Shown: positions 11,925 to 24,240, counted from the first letter of the stretch. The stretch: DNA of 64,000 bases from Glycine soja (GCF_004193775.1 NC_041010.1:42211562-42275561); one strand, 5' to 3'. A program made the numbers and translations. Notes: generated by a model from the sequence alone, not told the origin.

Positions 11925-14900
11925 TCACGTAGATAATTCTACCCGCAATTCAAGGAACATTAGATTCCACTCACCACTTTGCTGTTCAATGGGAATTCTT
12001 AAAATCTGTGTTTCCATGGGTCCAGAAACCTCTTCTACTTCTACTTCTACTTCTACATCAGGAATTGGAGTTGCATTTTCTGCCAAAAAAAAATTGCAGA
12101 AAGTAGCACACCTTGATATACAATTGGCATTTTTAGGATTATTGAAGGCATGTTACATAGAATTCAGATGTAAAATACAACATAATTTGCAGAAGAAAAC
12201 CAGTAGTCAGCATCCACTCTACTCAAGGACATGATAAGAGAACTAATACCCATGCAAAAAAATCAATTCAGACAATTCTCAACCAAGGGAAAAGAAACCA
12301 TCGGCAGATAATAAAGACATGGAAACTGCGGAATAGAAATTGTAAGGTGAATATCCAAACCAAGAAATATCTTCAAAATTGACATGTTAGATCATAAAAC
12401 AGGATTGTCTGAAACCGATAAACAAACTACAAAACACTATACTAAAGAATAAAATGTAGCATTAGCAGAGAAAATGATGCTCAAGAAAATAAGAATTGGA
12501 CAATTGGTACAACGCATACATAAATATCATATATATTAATATTCATAAACCAGTCAAGTAAAATATTTGAACAAGGAAATACCCAAGCGGTCCTTGTAAT
12601 TCTTCTCACTAGTAGATACTAGCTCCGACACCTCATCTTCCGAAGGCAAAATTAGTTGCAGAACTTCTCCATCAGTTCCCCATGTATCAAGCTGTTTAAA
12701 AAACATAAATTATATAAATATTAAGATCAAGTATCCAGTAAAGGATGGAATCAAGCAGGGGGTTTTCACAGTTTCTTTGACACGAGTTTCAAATTCTGTG
12801 GTTTCATCTCACAGAAAAGCACATACCATTGCACCCCCACCCAGCAATAATTGAATATGCAGGCGGCGTTTAGGTCTTTCCCATGACCCTTCAGTTTTCT
12901 GGACACTCACAGTAAGAACTGATGATTTAAGTTCAGCCACATAATGTGTTAATAAATAATTGCCTTTTGTGAATTCGTATCCATCACCATCATCTTCAAA
13001 TAGAACACCTTCAGCTTTCCCTGTCAATGATTAAGGGTGCATTTAGGTAAAGAACTTAATCAAAAGTTCAATAAGTTCTTATCATGTAAGGGCTTATGCC
13101 ATAAATTTAACCATAAAATTTATTCATACGTTAAAAAGAGCTTATTTTGATAAATTACGTCAAGAAGCTTATAAAAATAAGGTAAGAACTTATAGGAGTC
13201 ATAAACTGTTTTCATAACCTCAAATTAGCTCCTCAAACAAACCGTAAATCTTATTCATACAGCCTTTAAGAGCAACATGTCAATCTGAAGAGTACAGACA
13301 TTATCAAGATAGCTGTAAAAGCATGCCAAGGGAAAATTGAATGCATTGACTTACCATGATCATCTAAAGCCACAAAAAGAGTCAAGTCATCTGAAGGATT
13401 AGCCTCTTCAACATGTTCATGAGGGAGGCCCACAGGAATTATCGAGCCACCTTTTAAGTATAAAGCTGGCAAATCCTGACATGCCCCAGACAGAACAAAA
13501 AACAAAGGAAAGCAAATCATTTTTTGTGAAAGAAAATAAATTAAAATACTATTAAAACAAAATGAAAACCAAAAGAACAGGAAAAAAATACCGGATGTGC
13601 ATCGTTGAAATCAAAATTCAGCCATATCCCCTTAGGTAAAGTAATCTCCAACTTATCCAAACCCTGTCTACGTAAGGTGCTGATCAAGATACAAATAACA
13701 TGTTAAATCAGCACAAATTGTACAGCAATGTGTAATACAGCATTCTATCAAACTTGAGAGCTGCTACCCAAAAAAGCATCAGATCCAAAGACCACAAATA
13801 CTTACAAATATGAATTGTTAATGAATAAGAGAAAACATTACACATTATTAATATTTACATTTAATAATGCAAAATGGACATGGTCAGATAAAGTTGGAAT
13901 GGGGAATCAACTTAAATTCAAAGAAATGCACACAGACACAAGAGGAGCAGAAACCAGTAGTTAACATCCATAGACAGCTTATATCAAATCTCAACGAAGA
14001 TAGATAAGCTGGGCTTTATATTACAGTAATTTATTTTTGCTTCTCTTGTGCAGTTGTGCTAAATAGTATCATTTCTAATTCCTATATGCACATTGTTAAT
14101 TTTTAATGAATTTAATGTTTTCTTCTTAATAAAAAAATGAAGGATGAACATATCAGGGGATTTACCATGAGCAGATTTAATTGTTTTAAAAATTGGAAAA
14201 GAAATATGTAATTTTTTTTATCATTCATCCTTTCTCGATGACTAAAAGCTATCGGCAGTAAGTGTGCATAGAAGCATCAGGAAAACCAGCCTATTTCCTG
14301 CAAAGGAATCTCAAGAAAATATAGCAGTTTTATCTAGATTGATGATAGACAAGTAGAAGAACCTTGCAAACACTAAGATTGGACCAAGCAAAAATGAATT
14401 TTCAAGCTTCCTCAGGCTAGGATCTTTTGGATCTGCAAAAGCAAAATATATATATATATATATATAAATCATGATGTACATGAAATATGCTCAAATATCA
14501 TAACAAGCCAAAGACGCACAAATTAGTAAACAGAACATGAACCCACCAGCAAAGAAAGTAGGGGTTGCCACTGGTGTGCCCCATGTATGAGCAAAATAAA
14601 AAAGAGTGTAGATAAGTGGGATCAGGCGGTAGCGCCTCTTCAATGCCAATCGGCAAACTTCTTCACACTAAAAGTTTGAGCTGAAGTTAGTGATGCACAA
14701 ATTACAGAACACCATTTCATTATGTGAGAAACTTAAAGACTGTAAATTGACCCATCTTCTCATTCATCACAGAAATGTGTCCTAAGCCTTTATGAGATAG
14801 TGCTAGGTTTGCATAGATAAAAATTAACGGTTTTTATAATAAAGAAAGAAGAGGGATCAACTTACTCCAAGAGTAACTCTTAAGAGAGTTACTCCTCATC

Positions 14901-17900
14901 CTCACCCTTCATTTTATTGTAATCTAACGGTTGAGATGTGTTACTCTTCAGAACCATTAGATTACAAGAAAGTGAAGGGTAAGGATGAGGAGAAACTCAG
15001 TTAAAGGTACTCTTGGAGTAACTTGATCCCTCCTCATAAAGAAATATATTGTTCATGTATAATATAGTCAGAAGGTGCTAGCAAATATTAACAACAAATT
15101 ACTCCTATAAAAATAAAATCCAGATTAGGCCAGTAGCAGAATACAATTTAAAGTAAATGCTCTTGAATACAACGCATGATGATGAATGCAGTATTTTCTT
15201 ATGTCATCCATCCTAGATTTCTTTAATGGAAATAAGTTCCACTGAAGGGAAAAAATGGCCCTAGAAAAAATTTAAATTTTGGCTTAGTGTCTGACCCATC
15301 CTCACAAAATTGGCTTATAAGGTAAGGATTACCCAAGCTTTATTTAAGCCATTACTCTAGTCAATGCGGGACTAAACACCACCCTTGAGGCCACAAGTAA
15401 GGTGGGCTATGAGTAACCACAAGGAAGCTTTAACACTCCCTCATGCCCAAGGCTACCAATGTAGAGCATGCAATGCAGGTGGCTCAACAATGGATCTAAG
15501 ATAGGCTCTGATACCATCTTAGAATGTGGGCTTAAGGGCTAACTAAACCACAAAACTGGCTTGTAAGGTGAGGATTGTCCAAACTTTTTAAGTTCTATGT
15601 ATGCCATATTTTTAGTCCAAACAAGGGAACAATTTTCCCCTCCACTCCATTCTCTTCCGTCAATTCAAACAAACCCTAAATATCACCCTTAAGGTTGTAA
15701 TTAAGGCAACCCCAAAGAGGCTGCAACTAAGGCAGGCTAGGGGTGACTGCAATTAAGACACCTTGCCAGTTAAAATAAACACATAATAAGATAATAACAA
15801 ATGTGCACCCCCAGAACTTAAAGCACAAAATGAAATATATGTGAGATTATGCACTAATTGTCTCATGAACTCAAATTTGTTAAGTTGATACCAAGCTAAT
15901 GATCGAGCTTAATTTACAGCCTTCATTATTCATTATTTTTACTCCACGTGATATATATTGACGAGAAATTTCAACTTAGAATTTAGATAAATGTCCAACA
16001 TATAACAAGTTGGAAACCACAAGAATATTGATTTTATACACACAAAGATGAACTAACCTCTTCCCCAAAAGACCAAGGTACATGGTCAGTGGTGCAAGCT
16101 TCAGAATGCCCTCTGCAAAAGGGAAACAAGGAACCAACACCCATCCACCTTCCAAAAAGTCTAGGTGATGCATTTCCAGCAAATCCACCAATATCCGCAC
16201 CTGAAAGTGGCTGACCACTAAGTCCCTGAATACAAGAAAAGCAAACTATTAGGGGAAATATAACATATATTCAAAGTGATTATTTAATGTCTTGAACCAA
16301 CAACTACAAGAGCTTAAACTATTAGGAGTAGACAAATGAATGACTTTATAATATATTAGGAAAAACCCAAGTCCCAAATCAGCTAGAGATAGTGCCGAGA
16401 TGGAGTATATAAGTGAGGGGCAACCTTCACTCTATGAACTAGTTTTTAGGATTGAGTTAGGCCCAAATCCAAAATATAAGATGGTATCAGAGCCTTTAAC
16501 GGCAAACTTACCATATTATCCATGCAACAAGCCCAATAGTGTTGGGCGTGAGGGGTGTATTGGGAAAAAACACAAGTCTCAGCTAGAGATAGTACCAAGA
16601 TAGAGTATATAAGTGGAGGGAAACCACACACCCTATGAACTGATAGGTTTAGACAGAAGCTGAATAAGTTTCTCATTGATTGAAAAAAAATGAAAAGCCA
16701 AGTTACACAATTTTGTTACAGCTCTTTATATAGGGAGTGTAACTGAAAACTAACTAACAGTTACTAACTACAGTAGTTAGTAACCTAACAAACTGACAGC
16801 TGGCCATAGACTACAAACGAGTAAGAATACTCTAATATGAACTAGCTTTTAAGGTTGAGGTAGGTCAAACACAAAATATAAGACATTATATTTCTGACAC
16901 ACCGCATGCACGAAACATTTTAGACTTTTAAGTGTGAACAGCCCACAATTTTCCCTATCTTAATAAAAATTCATCAATTTATTAGAAGAATGGGGGCAGC
17001 AAGGAATGAACTCTATACAACTTGGTCATAGAGACTTTAATACCATGTCATGAACCCATAATCCCAAAATCTTAAGCTACTAGGTGAAGACACATGAATG
17101 GGTTTTATTTTTTTGTTTCTCATAGTTATCCTCCCTCAGAGGGAATCTTGTTCGAGGCACAGTTGATAACTAAATGTAGGCACCTCTGCCAGTGGAGGTT
17201 TTTTTTTTATCGGCAAAACTAGATATATATTATAAATAATAGTGAAAGCAGTACAAGTGGTACTGATTTACATACAGCATAGCATCAACAGGAGCAGAAC
17301 TATGGTTAACTAATACAATATACAGAACAAGTATTAGGGAACCAAAGATCTTGCTGTAAACTAGGTAACCACCGACACACAAGATCTGTAAATTTTATAT
17401 ACTATTCCCCCCAAGTACAAAAAACATCCCTAATACTGCTAGACCAAGAATGAAATGGGATATCAAATCCTTAGTTCAATGCATTGTGACTTGTGAGAGA
17501 CTAATCCCTTCTGCTAGACCCAACCCCAATAACTACATGAATGGTTTAATGTTACATATCTAATACACTTAGTTTTGCCAATATATATTTTACTGTAAAT
17601 ACAGCATTGTAATTCATTCAGATATTGTTCAGAAATAATATTATTTCCTATCATTCAGGTTTTATGCTTAAATATAAAGTAAATATTAGATTATAGGAAG
17701 ACAATGACATCGAATTTCATCTGGAACTGAACCACATTTTAAAAATTATGAAAAAACCTGCTACCAATGAGACAATATAAAAAAAATATCACTCTCACTG
17801 CAGATAGTTCTCATAAAGAATCTTAGCAAAACTCCAATGCCAAAAGCATCGTACAGAATAAAGGACATCACAACTCTAAGAAAATGGAAAAGGACAATCC

Positions 17901-20900
17901 ATGACAATATTAATATAGCCTTTGTGGTCATGACTGCTACTTGCAGTCAAACGTCTTGTCTTATGAGGATACTATTGTGTAGCACCTATTTAAAGTATTA
18001 TTTATCATTTGGGTGACAAATGTTTCGAAAAATTAAGCTAACAACTATTTATTATAACTTAGATCCAGCTACACATATACTGTGTATCCATAAATGCTTC
18101 ACAAGAAACTGCAGAAGTTAATTAATGGCACAAAGACAACATCAAACATGTTGCTCAAGGGAAGTAGGATCCTTTCCACTAATGTAATCTTACCAGCTGA
18201 AGTACCATGGAGATACTCATATGAAGATGCTCCCAGGTTGAAAGATTATCTCCAGTCCATGTTGCAGCATACCTTTGGCTGCCAACAAATCCAGCTCTTG
18301 AAAGAACAAAAGGACGCTTCTTTTCATTAGCCAGTTTCATGCCTTCATAGGTTGATCTTGCCATCAGAAGACCATACACCTATAGAGAACAGTCATAATA
18401 ATTGAGAAACTTCATAACTACAAGGTAAGGCATCAAAGCACACAACAAATTTAAATTCAAACACTAGCAACAAAATCAAGATGCAGGCAGTATCTAATTA
18501 TATAATCCAAGTGCCTCCCACGAATGTATGCATTGTCAAAACAAGCTTATCATGAAATAACGTGCAAATCCAAAATCAAAATAAAGGGCAAAGTATATTA
18601 CATTGTGATAGAAAGAATGATTCTGACAGCCTCCAAGTTCACTATCTCCACTATGAACATTGCTATCAGGCATTGTTTTTGTTACATCCTAAAAAAGAAA
18701 TGAGTGCAGAAGGTAGAAATGGAACAAATCAAGAGTCACAGACTCACAGTTAGTAGGATTTGGATCAAATATTGTTTCAAAATTATTTGAAGAAAAGAAA
18801 CCAACGAGATTAGAAATACCTTAAAGATAGATGGTTCATTCATATCATTCCATATACCATCAGCACCTTTGGATATGAAGTCTTTAACTAAATTTGCCCA
18901 CCATGCACGAACTTTTGACTGTGTATAGTCAGGGAAGACACATCGAACAGGCCACACCTCTCCTGATAATGTATATATGGGATAATGTATCACAGAAAGG
19001 AAAGAAGAAGGCAAGAATGAAGTACAGAAATATTTGTGTCTAAAAGACAAGAAAAAAATTACCAACATAAGGATTTCCATCTTCCTTTTGGACCCAAACA
19101 TCTTTTTTAGAACCATTATCATATACAAAATAACCCTCTTCCTGCTTTATTCCAGGATCAAGCATCCAAATAGCTTTAAAACCACTATAATGGAGATCTT
19201 TCACTAAAGACGTGGGATCTCGAAAACGCTCCTGAAAGATATCACAATACTTACTTTTCTAAACAAAAATATATTGTCATAGACAATAAAATGGACAACC
19301 GAAAAGTTTACTAAGTATTTTTCAAATTACCTGTGCAGGTTGGACAACTAATGTTAGCCAATAAAAGGAAATTATATTATAATCTATGCAATACATCACT
19401 TTAATTTATGTGACAACATAAATGTACTAAACACTAAATTAATTCATGTGCACAATTAGAAAGATTTATAATAAAAATTATGATACTGTAGTTGATTCTT
19501 TTTTCTAGGAGTAAAAAAACCTGCCTTGTCAAAGGTGAAACAACGAAAACCATCCATGTAACTGTTATCCATCCATATCACATCACAAGGTATGCTCTTT
19601 TTCCGGAATGTTTTTGCAACCTGCAAATTTTAATTGTTAACAAATCAAAGACAAAACATGCTTTGGAATAACTCACAACCAATAATGTTAGAATGTAAAG
19701 AACTAAGTTGATAGCAATGCAGAATTCCTAAATTCCTAGGTATTTTGAATGTCTACATGTAAAGAATATTATCTGGAATGCATGAAAATTTTGGAAAACC
19801 ATGCTTAGTATGAGAGCCGAAAGTTATTAAAGATTCCCGACATGGGGTAAAGTCTAAATTTTGCAGTTCATTCAGATTTTCATATTCAATTACAAATGCA
19901 TTATTTAAACTGTGTTTATATGCTTAAGATTCCCAGCATCTAAGATTCTCAGGTTTATTGAAAGGTATGCCCAATATGAAGAAATTCGATATCCTGCCAC
20001 GTTCTTCTGTTTAAATATTACCTTGGCGGACATCAAGCATAGGCATGCAATCATCTCATCCAAAAACCCCAGATATCTTACACATTAAAATACAGGTATA
20101 CCAAATAGAACTTTAGAAGATTTCAATTTTTCTTAACCAAAGAAGCAGTAAAGACAAAAAGACTATAGCAAAAACAGACAGAAATTGGAACACATGCATA
20201 TTCAGAGTCTCCAGTTTTCTACATATGAATGCAACTAATCCCAGAATCACCCCACTGAGAAAACACCAAGTACCTCCAGAACTCTCTCGTCAGATAAATA
20301 TCTCGAATGGCATTGATGATAGCCTAATGACCATTTTGGGGGCATAAATACAGTTCCTGACAAAGAACAAAAAATCTGTAAGAAAGAATTTATAAATAAA
20401 ATGATGATACTAGAAAGTGTTGTACTATTGGGAAAAATCCAAGTCCCACATTGACTAGAGATAAAACAAAGATAGAATATATGGGGGGGGGGGACCCTCA
20501 CCTAGCTTATGGGGTTGAGTTAGGCCCAAACCCACATGTTTAGCTAAGATGGTATCAAATACTATCCTAGATTCATATAAGTGAGTCACCCACCAAGCCC
20601 AAAAGTGTTGGGCGTGAGGGGGTGTATTGGGAATAGCCCAAGTCCCAAATTGGCTTAGAGATAAGACAAAGATAGAATATATAAGTGGGGGACAACCCTC
20701 ACCCCATGAGCTAGTTTTTTGGGGTTGAGTTAGGCTCAAACCTACATTCTAAGATGTATAGAATAATGTTTGGGGGTGAGGGGGCAAAATTTACCACAAG
20801 CCAGGGACAAGTAGATTTGATACTTAGGACCAAATATTAGAGGGGGTGAATTTTTAGTTTTACAATAAATGTTAAAAGGCTTTGTCTAGTTTTTTGGGGG

Positions 20901-22304
20901 TGGTATATACTCACACCTAGTTCCATCCCTAAATTACATGCTTGAAATTTTAATTTGAAAATGATCTCTTCTTGAATCTTGTACATAAATTATAGTTATA
21001 GAAATATAACAGAATATAATAGTACACTCACATTACATGCTTTCTCAATTTGAAGATTATAAATAAATAAGCATATAAGATTATCAATATTATTCAATCA
21101 TTGATAATGTCTTTATTTTTATATATAAAAATTAGCGGCTCCAAGTATAATAAAAACACACTACATGTTACAAACAAATGTTTATGAACACACATAAAAC
21201 AATAACATGTGTTGCATATGAAATCATATTTTTGGTGGGTCAACTACAGGTACTAGATTCTTCTACAGAAATGGACTACTCTCCATAAGTGAAGACAGGC
21301 TTCAATTTTTACAGACAAACTAATCGCATAAAATTTCCTCCCCTCAATGAAAATGAAGAGCCATAATTTCTATGGAGCTACATTAATTATAATTGAATTT
21401 TTTTATTAAAAATTTACCAATTGCTTTTGATAGAGATATCAACACTGCTGTGGGTGAAGCAAAAGGACCAAATGTAATGACAGGATATGCGGATGGAGCA
21501 ACAAACTGTATTGTTGATTCTTTCCTCAGATCAATCTGCTTACGAACAAAATAAATGACCATCAAACAGATTAACATTACAGCATAAACGTCTCTTCAAG
21601 GTTATAGATGAAGAAAACCCAAATGTTACAGCACCTCACAGCGCCTTGTAGTGTCGGCAAGAATTCCTATCGCCTCACCGTTTGGAAGAACAGCTAACAC
21701 CCATGGATGTGATTGGTACAAGGAGGTAGTTCCCGGTCCATAACCCCATGCATCCGTGTTCCATGTGATAACCTGCAAATGAAATTTAATTGATGATTAG
21801 CCAGATAACAAGTAAATCTTTTTTTAAAACATGTAATTCCATAAGATTGACTTACTCTTTTGCCTGTCCTCTCGAGCTCACCACTAGCTTCTCCCGTTCC
21901 ATAAAGGGAAGAACCTACAGGCAGCTGGTTCAAAAACAATTTAATTAATTTATGAAGACCAGAGAAAAAGATAGTACATAAACACATTATCAACATTGTA
22001 CGATGACAAGTTGACAACCAAAAGATATGAGCCAGAAGCTAATTAAGTAACTAACCTCAAGTTTGACAACCTGCTTCTCTGAACGACACGCAAACGTCGG
22101 GGTATAGAGCGGAACCTTCTCACTATAGATAGATATGTCTCTATCATTGGTATTCAAAAAAGAAATACTGGGGGGTACTGCATCTCTAACATTTACAGAA
22201 CAATCAAAACGGAACACTCCTTCTTCCAAAATAGGCTCGAAAGTCATAGTCCCGGGTCTGACATTGCTACCACTGGTAAACCTCCGTCGTTTGGATCTAG
22301 CCAT
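11925..22304 (-). CDS. GH31 alpha-glucosidase, HGL1-like, C-terminally truncated
   Basis: Glycoside hydrolase family 31, like plant heteroglycan glucosidase 1. Exons (minus): 22304-22056, 21924-21856, 21772-21635, 21535-21418, 20356-20274, 19620-19525, 19231-19063, 18962-18820, 18688-18602, 18379-18194, 16225-16058, 14667-14547, 14432-14363, 13679-13592, 13475-13355, 13020-12827, 12691-12583 and 12079-11925. Phase is continuous for 787 residues to a TGA at 11925. Nucleophile Asp347 lies in IWNDMNEP and the acid/base candidate Asp457 in GADIGGF. The C-terminal beta region (LFEDDGDGYEFTKG) is present. The family normally runs on for about 200 residues after a WxxxxVPWxGGR-type segment; here the similarity stops just after SGEWNL, followed by a short unrelated tail. 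Odd points: the conserved WMDIDYM reads WMDNSYM (residues 236-241), CRWSY reads CHSRY, and intron 6 has a GC donor. Activity is uncertain. Confidence 0.88.
11975..12079 (-). other. Exon able to link GH31 to the FAR1-like module
   Basis: Within GH31 exon 18 a good donor (AGTG|GTGAGT) lies at 11975/11974. Using it, the split codon G|AC joins the acceptor at 11549 in frame, and the reading frame runs on through the FAR1-like exons to 9146. The combined coding length would be 4212 nt (1403 residues). An internal ATG at 12017 could instead start the FAR1-like protein on its own. Exon 18 also carries a short (GTAGAA)n-type repeat giving VEVEVEVE. Confidence 0.6.
13034..13250. repeat. Possible foldback/MITE in GH31 intron 15
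   Basis: The segment begins gggtgcatttaggtaaag, ends near ctcctcaaacaaacc, and the two halves are partly inverted copies (aagttcttat-type words against ataagaactta-type words). No convincing target duplication. Confidence 0.35.
14446..14466. repeat. (TA)n microsatellite in GH31 intron 12
   Basis: About ten TA units just upstream, in gene orientation, of the acceptor of exon 13. Confidence 0.9.
14839..15044. mobile_element. Mutator-type foldback MITE with 9-bp TSD
   Basis: A 188-bp palindromic element (14848-15035) in the GH31 intron between exons 11 and 12. Its ends are inverted repeats: the left reads gaagagggatcaacttactcc and the reverse complement of the right reads gaggagggatcaagttactcc. 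The inverted similarity extends through much of both arms (the cctcatcctcacccttca region pairs with tgaagggtaaggatgagg). Nine-base direct repeats ataaagaaa flank it at 14839-14847 and 15036-15044. Nine-base duplications are typical of Mutator-like elements. Confidence 0.87.
15290..15600 (-). mobile_element. TRIM-like miniature LTR element, minus orientation
   Basis: Two direct repeats (about 15303-15342 and 15549-15588; caaaa[tc]tggctt[ag]taaggt) flank a segment that contains, on the minus strand, TGGTATCAGAGCC (15504-15516), the common plant primer binding site for initiator Met-tRNA. There is no coding capacity. The layout fits a degenerate terminal-repeat retrotransposon in miniature. Exact LTR borders are not resolved. 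Confidence 0.6.
16352..16890 (+). mobile_element. TRIM element interrupted by a solo LTR
   Basis: Lies in the large GH31 intron between exons 10 and 11. LTR 1 is about 16352-16471 (aaaacccaagtcccaaatc, then gagttaggcccaaatcca). The primer binding site tggtatcagagcc is at 16482-16494. A short internal region ends in a purine-rich gtgagggg, and LTR 2 starts at 16556. LTR 2 is split at 16641 by another element and resumes at 16838. The same family occurs at 20421-20752 and, as a fragment, at about 62322-62459. Confidence 0.8.
16636..16842 (-). mobile_element. Nested solo LTR with 5-bp TSD
   Basis: The 197-bp insert (16641-16837) reads on the minus strand from TATTAGAG (expected TG, one change) to CCTATCA. 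It contains a TATA-like CCTATATAAAG. Direct repeats tgaac at 16636-16640 and 16838-16842 flank it, the usual target duplication of LTR retrotransposons. No internal retroviral sequence remains, so it is a solo LTR, younger than the TRIM it splits. Confidence 0.8.
17195..17535 (-). mobile_element. Probable 5'-truncated LINE tail
   Basis: On the minus strand the segment ends in TTTTGCCGATAAAAAAAAAA, the common 3' end of plant L1-type LINEs, preceded by about 300 bases of non-coding sequence. No reverse transcriptase remains and no target duplication was found. Located in the large GH31 intron. Confidence 0.45.
19524..19525 (-). other. Non-canonical GC splice donor, GH31 intron 6
   Basis: Exon 6 ends GACAAG at 19525 and the next minus-strand bases are GCAGGT. 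Only splicing at GC keeps the conserved FDK-ERF reading frame into exon 7 (19231). The GT four bases further on would shift the frame. Confidence 0.7.
20421..20752 (+). mobile_element. TRIM element, two LTRs
   Basis: In GH31 intron 4. LTR 1 is about 20421-20536 and LTR 2 about 20623-20742; both contain tccaagtcccacattg- or cccaagtcccaaattgg-type sequence followed by gaatatat and ggttgagttaggc. The primer binding site is altered to tggtatcaaat at about 20550. A purine-rich gtgaggggg precedes LTR 2. LTR 1 has a run of 11 G at 20483-20493. No coding sequence. Confidence 0.8.
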
Positions 22305-22800
22305 TTTGGATACAAGCCTCTCACAAACCCCTTTTCTTCTGCAGATAAAAAAAGTGCCCTAGTGAAAACCATGCGCGTGTTCAATACAGTTGTTGTAATC
22401 AAAATAAAAATAATCACGACAACACTTTCACTTCAGAAAGAACAGTTAGCAGTAGCGGGAACGAGTTAGTTGGCTCTCTCTTGCTCGATTCCAAGGAAAT
22501 CACTTAACGCTGACTGAAAAGTTACTCGAAATTTCACTATCTAAACTACGATTGGCGGCTAAACAATGAAAAATTAAAGAAAACGCTGGCATTGCAAAGA
22601 GGAATTGCAGTAGCACAGTGTGACGCGGAAAAGCGAACGAAAGAAGGAATGAACCTGAGAGCGTTTATCGTAGACGAAAATGGCGTGTTCGGAAGAAGAT
22701 GGAAATTGAACACCGGCTTTGGTCCGCGCTAGGGCTGTTCCTGTCTCGCTGATTTGCCCGGACTCCAAGCTAATTTTTATTCATCGGGTTTATAAGTTAT
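22305..22800 (-). promoter_or_regulatory. GH31 5' leader and probable promoter region
   Basis: Upstream of the GH31 ATG at 22304 (minus strand) the DNA is less AT-rich up to about 22770, then turns sharply AT-rich. This suggests a 5' UTR and proximal promoter. A short open frame at 22574-22768 is not conserved in any way I can see. No TATA box can be fixed with confidence. Confidence 0.35.
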
Positions 22801-22879
22801 GTTATATCAATATTAATACTTTTTATATTGATAAAATATAACCTTTTTTTTGTCTCTAATAACATTCTTTTAAAAAGTA

Positions 22880-23280
22880 ATTTAAATAAGATTTAATTAT
22901 TATCTTAGTTCCTAAATTTAAGGTGTATATTTTTTATTCCTTAAAATTAAAAATTATTTTTTCTTTAAATTTTGATAAATTATTATTTTTAATTTCTGAC
23001 TTAATAAATTTACACTTTATATAATAATTTTTAATTATCATAAAATAATTTTTATTTTTTAATCACTTGAATTTACATTTTTAAACTATGATCACGTGCT
23101 AAAAAAAATACCCCAAAATGCTAAAAAATACCATAGTGTTAATTTATCATGTTAGGAACTAAAAAGAATAATTTGTCAAAATTAAAAAAAAAAACATTTT
23201 TAAATTTTAGAAACTAAAAAAAAACACCTCCAAATTCAAAAACTAAAATAATAATTTAGGATTTAAATGATTACACATAA
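22880..23280. repeat. Inverted-repeat foldback element
   Basis: The left arm (about 22890-23015: cttagttcctaaatttaagg ... aattttgataaattatt) is the approximate reverse complement of the right arm (about 23150-23275: aataatttgtcaaaatt ... caaattcaaaaactaaaat). Arms of over 100 bases and a short loop fit an old MITE-like element common in legume genomes. No target duplication identified. Confidence 0.6.
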
Positions 23281-24240
23281 ATAATATAGCTTTTTGACTT
23301 AATATATAATATATAATCGTGCGGTATATTATAGTTGAGATGGGGTTACCAAGTGTAAGTCTTTTAGACTTATACCAAATATTAGCAACTCAATCTAGAT
23401 TTAAACATTGAAATTAATTATTTAAAAGTTTTTAAAAATGCTTACTAGTATCTCAGGTGACATGATTTTGTCTTATCTAATTAAACCTCTAATTAAAAGT
23501 TGTTGTTATCATATTTGGTAAGATCGGTTGCTAGTATTTTTTTGTGAATTTCTTCAAAAATTATGGTGGAGGTACTTGAAAATATACTCTCACGTTCAAG
23601 TTAGATAATTAAAAGTATACAAACAATAGTATAATAGTATGTGAGTTTAAATTAGAAAATGTTTTATCAAAGTCTCAATGGTCTCTTATATAAGGAGAGA
23701 TTGGATTATCTGATTTTTATCTTCTCCTTTTAGATAATGTAAATAGGGGGTAATGTAATTATCTCATCTTTTCTCTAATAAAAGATATTTTAGGATATTA
23801 GCATTATATTTTTATCTTGTAGCTAAGAGATAAAGTTTCCCTCTTATTTTATTAAAATCATCTAGATATTTGGGATCTTATTCGACTACCGAGTACAATG
23901 ATTATTGAGTCTGAGTAAATAAAAAACTTATCTTGTAACACTAGGATCAACAACAGTTGATACAAGTTGTGTCATTTAATTAAGTGGTTCAAGTTCAAAT
24001 CACGTTATCCCTTGAGTATGAAATAAATAAATTGTGTTAAATGAGAGAAATATCATCATTGTATACTCATAGTTTGTGATAGATATTAATCATCATTTTT
24101 AACATGGGAACTAGTTGGTACCAATAATATGGTAAGAAAAAAAAACTTTTAGCACTAGGACAGTATTTCCCAATCTTATTTTGATCAATAACATGTATTA
24201 TCCCGTTTGCATTTACATTTCATCAAGTCCTAATCTGGAC
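23281..24240. other. AT-rich intergenic DNA
   Basis: No coding frame, RNA gene or clear repeat structure recognised. Confidence 0.5.

Noticed and set aside
22574..22768. 64-codon frame upstream of the GH31 start that might be a transit peptide
   Set aside because: A different frame with stops before the conserved ATG; the GH31 N-terminus from 22304 already matches the family.
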